Part shown: positions 60,494 to 64,000 of the stretch, one piece after another | How the letters are laid out: every line of letters begins with the position of its first letter | How positions within the stretch are numbered: position 1 is the first letter of the stretch | From: Clostridiales bacterium | GTDB taxonomy: Bacteria > Bacillota > Clostridia > Oscillospirales > Acutalibacteraceae | DNA length: 64,000 nucleotides | Reading direction: 5' to 3' | NCBI GenBank assembly: GCA_012839345.1 | Contig: DUNN01000003.1 | Span: 62,001 to 126,000 of the forward strand | Notes under the pieces: generated by a model | The model's database searches: none | What the model was told of the DNA's origin: nothing | Seen by the model: only the letters and a program-made list of their open reading frames with translations | Translations under genes and position numbers: made by a program

Positions 60494-61531
60494 TCACTTT
60501 AAAACGGTAAACGGCGCAATGGATTGGCCTGGCTCGATAGTGCTGCCGTCACAGTGAACCGAGTTCAACGTGACGCAGTCGCCGATTTGGCTGTCGCGGA
60601 CATAAGTGTTCGGGCCAAGGATACAGCCGCAGCCAACGGTGGTTTTGCCCTGCAGAATGGTGCCGGGCAAAATGCAGGTGCCGCTGCCGATGGTGACATC
60701 CGGGCCGATGATAATGCCGTCGCGGCATGGAATTTCGACTCCTTCCGCCATATGGGCGCAAAGAATCTGCTCGCGCGCAATGGAATTGAGCGCGTTTAAT
60801 TGCAGGCAGTCGTTCGCACCCAGAACGGTACGGGCGTCTCCTGTAATATGTGCGTTTGCTTTTTTACCGGCTTCAATCAGCAACCGGACGGCATCGGTGA
60901 GGTAATACTCACCCTGCGCGTTATGATTATTGATACGGGACAAAATTTCGAGCAGATCGTCGGTTTTAAACCAGAACGCGCCCGAATTAATTTCCCGGAT
61001 AGAAAGCGTTTCGGGGTCGGCGTCTTTCTGTTCCACAATGGCGCGGATAAAATGGGTTTCTGGGTCGCGCACAATGCGGCCATACCCGGTGGGGTCATCC
61101 AGCGCAGCAGAAATCACGGTGACGGAATTTCCGCTTTGCACGTGGTCATCCAGCGCTTCGCGAATTACGGCCGGCGTAACGAACGGAGCGTCGCCGTTTA
61201 AAATGAGGACATTCCCGCCGCGGTGGGAAGAGAGAAAGTCTGCAGCCATCATGACGGCATGACCGGTTCCCTTGCGCTCTTTCTGGAGCACGTGAAGCAC
61301 GTTCGGACGGTCCGGGCAGGACGCATTAAAACCTGCAAGGTACTCTTCCACCTTTTCGTGCATGTAACCGGCAACCACGCAAATGGACTCCACTCCGGCG
61401 CTCTGCGCCGAATCGATCACCCACTGGAGCATCGGTTTGAACAGAACCGGTGACAGCACCTTTGGTCGGTTGGACTTCATCCGCTTTCCTTCGCCGGCGG
61501 CAAGAATTACTGCACAGTTTTGATCTGGCAT
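60494..61531 (-). CDS. glmU: UDP-N-acetylglucosamine pyrophosphorylase (GlmU-like, short form)
   Basis: CAVILAAGEGKRMKSNRPKVLSPVLFKPML; GNVLILNGDAPFVTP; ends 345 aa after only the first left-handed beta-helix turns. Confidence 0.9.
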   Translation of the reverse strand: MPDQNCAVILAAGEGKRMKSNRPKVLSPVLFKPMLQWVIDSAQSAGVESICVVAGYMHEKVEEYLAGFNASCPDRPNVLHVLQKERKGTGHAVMMAADFLSSHRGGNVLILNGDAPFVTPAVIREALDDHVQSGNSVTVISAALDDPTGYGRIVRDPETHFIRAIVEQKDADPETLSIREINSGAFWFKTDDLLEILSRINNHNAQGEYYLTDAVRLLIEAGKKANAHITGDARTVLGANDCLQLNALNSIAREQILCAHMAEGVEIPCRDGIIIGPDVTIGSGTCILPGTILQGKTTVGCGCILGPNTYVRDSQIGDCVTLNSVHCDGSTIEPGQSIAPFTVLK

Positions 61532-61800
61532 TGTATTTCCTCCGTGAAAGAATTTCTATATTGTTCGATTCAAAGTACGGAAAACTGTCATATAAGATAA
61601 CAGTTTGAAAAGCTTTTCTAAAATTTTTAACCTGCATTTTTATAGCCAAAATAAAAACGCGGGAAATTGGTTACTATATCTATTATCTCATAAGAATTCG
61701 ATTTTTCAAGCTAAAATTGTATTTTTAAAAGTGTTTTGTTCAAGATACTCTGTTTTATTCGGATTTCTTTGAAAATGTCAGTCGCTTTTATTCAAAAAAA

Positions 61801-61831
61801 TATAGCATTTGCCATTTTTATTTGCTATAAT
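61801..61831 (+). promoter_or_regulatory. Palindrome overlapping a -10 element upstream of ppdK
   Basis: TATAGCA (61801-61807) ... TGCTATA (61823-61829); TATAAT at 61826-61831. Confidence 0.45.
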
Positions 61832-61910
61832 ATTCTCTGAGCGATTTGATGCATTATAAGAAATACGATGCTCGCGTAAAAAACTAAATATTTTTAGGAG
61901 GTATTTCCGA

Positions 61911-64000
61911 ATGGGCCACAAATATGTTTACCTTTTCTCTGAAGGTAACAAGGACATGAGAGAGCTGCTCGGCGGCAAAGGCGCAAACCTTGCTGAAATG
62001 ACGAGAGCGGGCATGCCGGTACCACAGGGCTTCACCATCACCACAGAAGCCTGCACACAGTATTACAAGGACGGCCGCCAGATTAACGATGAAATTCAGG
62101 CGCAAATCTACGAATATCTTGCCAAGATGGAAGAAATCTGCGGTAAGAAATTTGCCGATGTTAACAATCCTCTGCTTGTTTCCGTACGTTCCGGCGCACG
62201 TGCTTCCATGCCGGGCATGATGGACACAATTTTGAACCTTGGTTTGAACGACACGGTTGTCGAGGGCCTTGCGAAAAAGACCAACAACCCGCGTTTTGCA
62301 TATGACTCTTACCGCCGCTTTATCCAGATGTTCTCTGACGTTGTTATGGAACTCTCCAAGAAGAGATTCGAAGAGATCATCGACGCCAAGAAAGCGGAAA
62401 AAGGCGTAAAGCTGGACACCGAACTCGACACCGAAGACATGAAGGATTTGGTAAAGAGATTTAAGGCTTTCTATAAAGAAGAAAAAGGCGAAGACTTCCC
62501 GTCTGACCCGAAGGTTCAGCTGATGGAAGCCGTTAAGGCTGTTTTCCGTTCCTGGGATAACCCCCGTGCGAACGTTTACCGCCGCATGAACGAAATTCCT
62601 TATGACTGGGGTACCGCTGTTAACGTACAGTGCATGGTGTTCGGTAACTCCGGCAGCAAATCCGGTACAGGCGTTGCGTTTACCCGTAACCCGGCGACCG
62701 GCGAAAAGGCGCTGTTCGGCGAATACCTCATCAATGCTCAGGGCGAAGACGTGGTTGCCGGTGTTCGCACACCGTCCCCGATTAGCCAGCTGAAGCAGGA
62801 CATGCCTGAAGTTTACGAGCAGTTCGCACAGATTGCGACCCGCCTCGAGAATCATTATAAAGACATGCAGGACATGGAGTTCACCATTGAAGACGGCAAG
62901 CTCTACATGCTGCAGACCAGAAACGGCAAGAGAACCGCAGCTGCTGCTTTAAAAATTGCGGTTGACCTGGTTGCCGAGGGTATGATCGACAAGGAAGAAG
63001 CGGTTCTCCGCGTGGAACCGAAGCAGTTGGATGCTCTGCTGCACCCGCAGTTTGACGCAGCTGCTCTGAAGAAAGCACAAGAAATCGGCAAGGGCCTTGC
63101 CGCTTCCCCGGGCGCTGCCTGCGGCCGTGTGGTATTCTCTGCGGAAGACGCAAAAGAATGGCACGCAAGAGGCGAGAAGGTTGTCCTCGTCCGTTTGGAA
63201 ACCTCTCCGGAAGACATTGAAGGTATGGCAGTCGCAGAAGGTATCCTCACCGTTCGCGGCGGCATGACCTCCCACGCAGCAGTTGTTGCGCGCGGCATGG
63301 GCACCTGCTGTGTATCCGGCTGCGGTGAAATCACCGTAAACTACGAGAAGAAGCAGTTCACCCTTGGTGGCAAGACCATTAAAGAGGGCGACTATATTTC
63401 CATCGACGGCATCACCGGCAAGATTTATGCGGAAGCGATTCCGACCGTTGACGCAAGCATTTCCGGCGACTTCGGCACCTTCATGGCTTGGGCCGACTCT
63501 GTCCGCAGACTGGAAGTTTACACCAACGCAGATACCCCGCGCGACGCAAAGCAGGGCCGTGAGTTCGGTGCACAGGGCATTGGTCTGTGCCGTACCGAGC
63601 ACATGTTCTTCGAAGCAAACCGTATTAAGGCAATGCGCGAGATGATCGTTGCAAAGACCACCGAAGAGCGCGAAAAGGCACTGGCAAAGATTATGCCTTA
63701 CCAGCAGGGTGACTTCGAAGGTCTGTACGAAGTAATGGAAGGCCGTCCGGTTATTATCCGCTACCTCGATCCGCCGCTCCATGAGTTCCTCCCGACCAAG
63801 GAAGAGGACATCAAGGAAATTGCAGGCGAGCTCAACATTACCGTGGAAGAGCTGAAAGATGTTATCTCCAGCCTGCACGAATTCAACCCGATGATGGGTC
63901 ACCGCGGCTGCCGTCTGGCTGTTTCCTATCCGGAAATTGCAAAGATGCAGACCACTGCCGTCATCAACGCGGCTATCGCCGTCAACAAGAAGCATCCTGA
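61911..64000 (+). CDS. ppdK: Pyruvate, phosphate dikinase (truncated by window edge)
   Basis: ATG at 61911 after TAGGAGG: MGHKYVYLFSEGNKDMRELLGGKGANLAEMTRAGMPVPQGFTITTEAC...; GGMTSHAAVVARGMG phospho-His motif. Open to the edge, so missing from the ORF track. Confidence 0.97.
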   Translation, partial: MGHKYVYLFSEGNKDMRELLGGKGANLAEMTRAGMPVPQGFTITTEACTQYYKDGRQINDEIQAQIYEYLAKMEEICGKKFADVNNPLLVSVRSGARASMPGMMDTILNLGLNDTVVEGLAKKTNNPRFAYDSYRRFIQMFSDVVMELSKKRFEEIIDAKKAEKGVKLDTELDTEDMKDLVKRFKAFYKEEKGEDFPSDPKVQLMEAVKAVFRSWDNPRANVYRRMNEIPYDWGTAVNVQCMVFGNSGSKSGTGVAFTRNPATGEKALFGEYLINAQGEDVVAGVRTPSPISQLKQDMPEVYEQFAQIATRLENHYKDMQDMEFTIEDGKLYMLQTRNGKRTAAAALKIAVDLVAEGMIDKEEAVLRVEPKQLDALLHPQFDAAALKKAQEIGKGLAASPGAACGRVVFSAEDAKEWHARGEKVVLVRLETSPEDIEGMAVAEGILTVRGGMTSHAAVVARGMGTCCVSGCGEITVNYEKKQFTLGGKTIKEGDYISIDGITGKIYAEAIPTVDASISGDFGTFMAWADSVRRLEVYTNADTPRDAKQGREFGAQGIGLCRTEHMFFEANRIKAMREMIVAKTTEEREKALAKIMPYQQGDFEGLYEVMEGRPVIIRYLDPPLHEFLPTKEEDIKEIAGELNITVEELKDVISSLHEFNPMMGHRGCRLAVSYPEIAKMQTTAVINAAIAVNKKHP

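Noticed and set aside
61884-63995. Minus-strand ORFs of 323 and 348 aa
   Set aside because: Antisense to ppdK, which is absent from the ORF track only because it runs off the window.

Overview
The window looks like a stretch of core chromosome from a spore-forming Clostridia-type Firmicute; tlp and splB support this, but the taxonomy is inference. I see no prophage, transposon, CRISPR array, rRNA or tRNA. Both ends are cut genes: a CoA-disulfide-reductase-like oxidoreductase (minus, 1-357) and pyruvate phosphate dikinase (plus, 61911 to the window end). In between are mostly recognisable housekeeping and metabolic genes: MCP, 1-phosphofructokinase, GH5 glycosidase, Tlp, spore photoproduct lyase, TetM-like GTPase, MutY, Lrp, class III FBPase, GGDEF protein, ilvC/ilvN/ilvB, ThiT with a TPP riboswitch, Tex, YchF, rubrerythrin, YfhO, YfbR, two LCP proteins, YaaO-like/DarA/HolB/RicT, RsmI, Mfd, Pth, Prs and a short GlmU. 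The least explained signals are non-coding: (1) a three-copy 111-bp tandem repeat made of nested inverted repeats at 31767-32083; (2) a multi-hairpin region upstream of darA at about 47200-47459; (3) an orphan consensus promoter followed by a terminator at 38618-38737; (4) a multi-hairpin region with two GNRA-loop hairpins at 17061-17234; (5) an lrp promoter that fires directly into a terminator-like hairpin. All hairpins were paired by eye. No database search or folding program was run.
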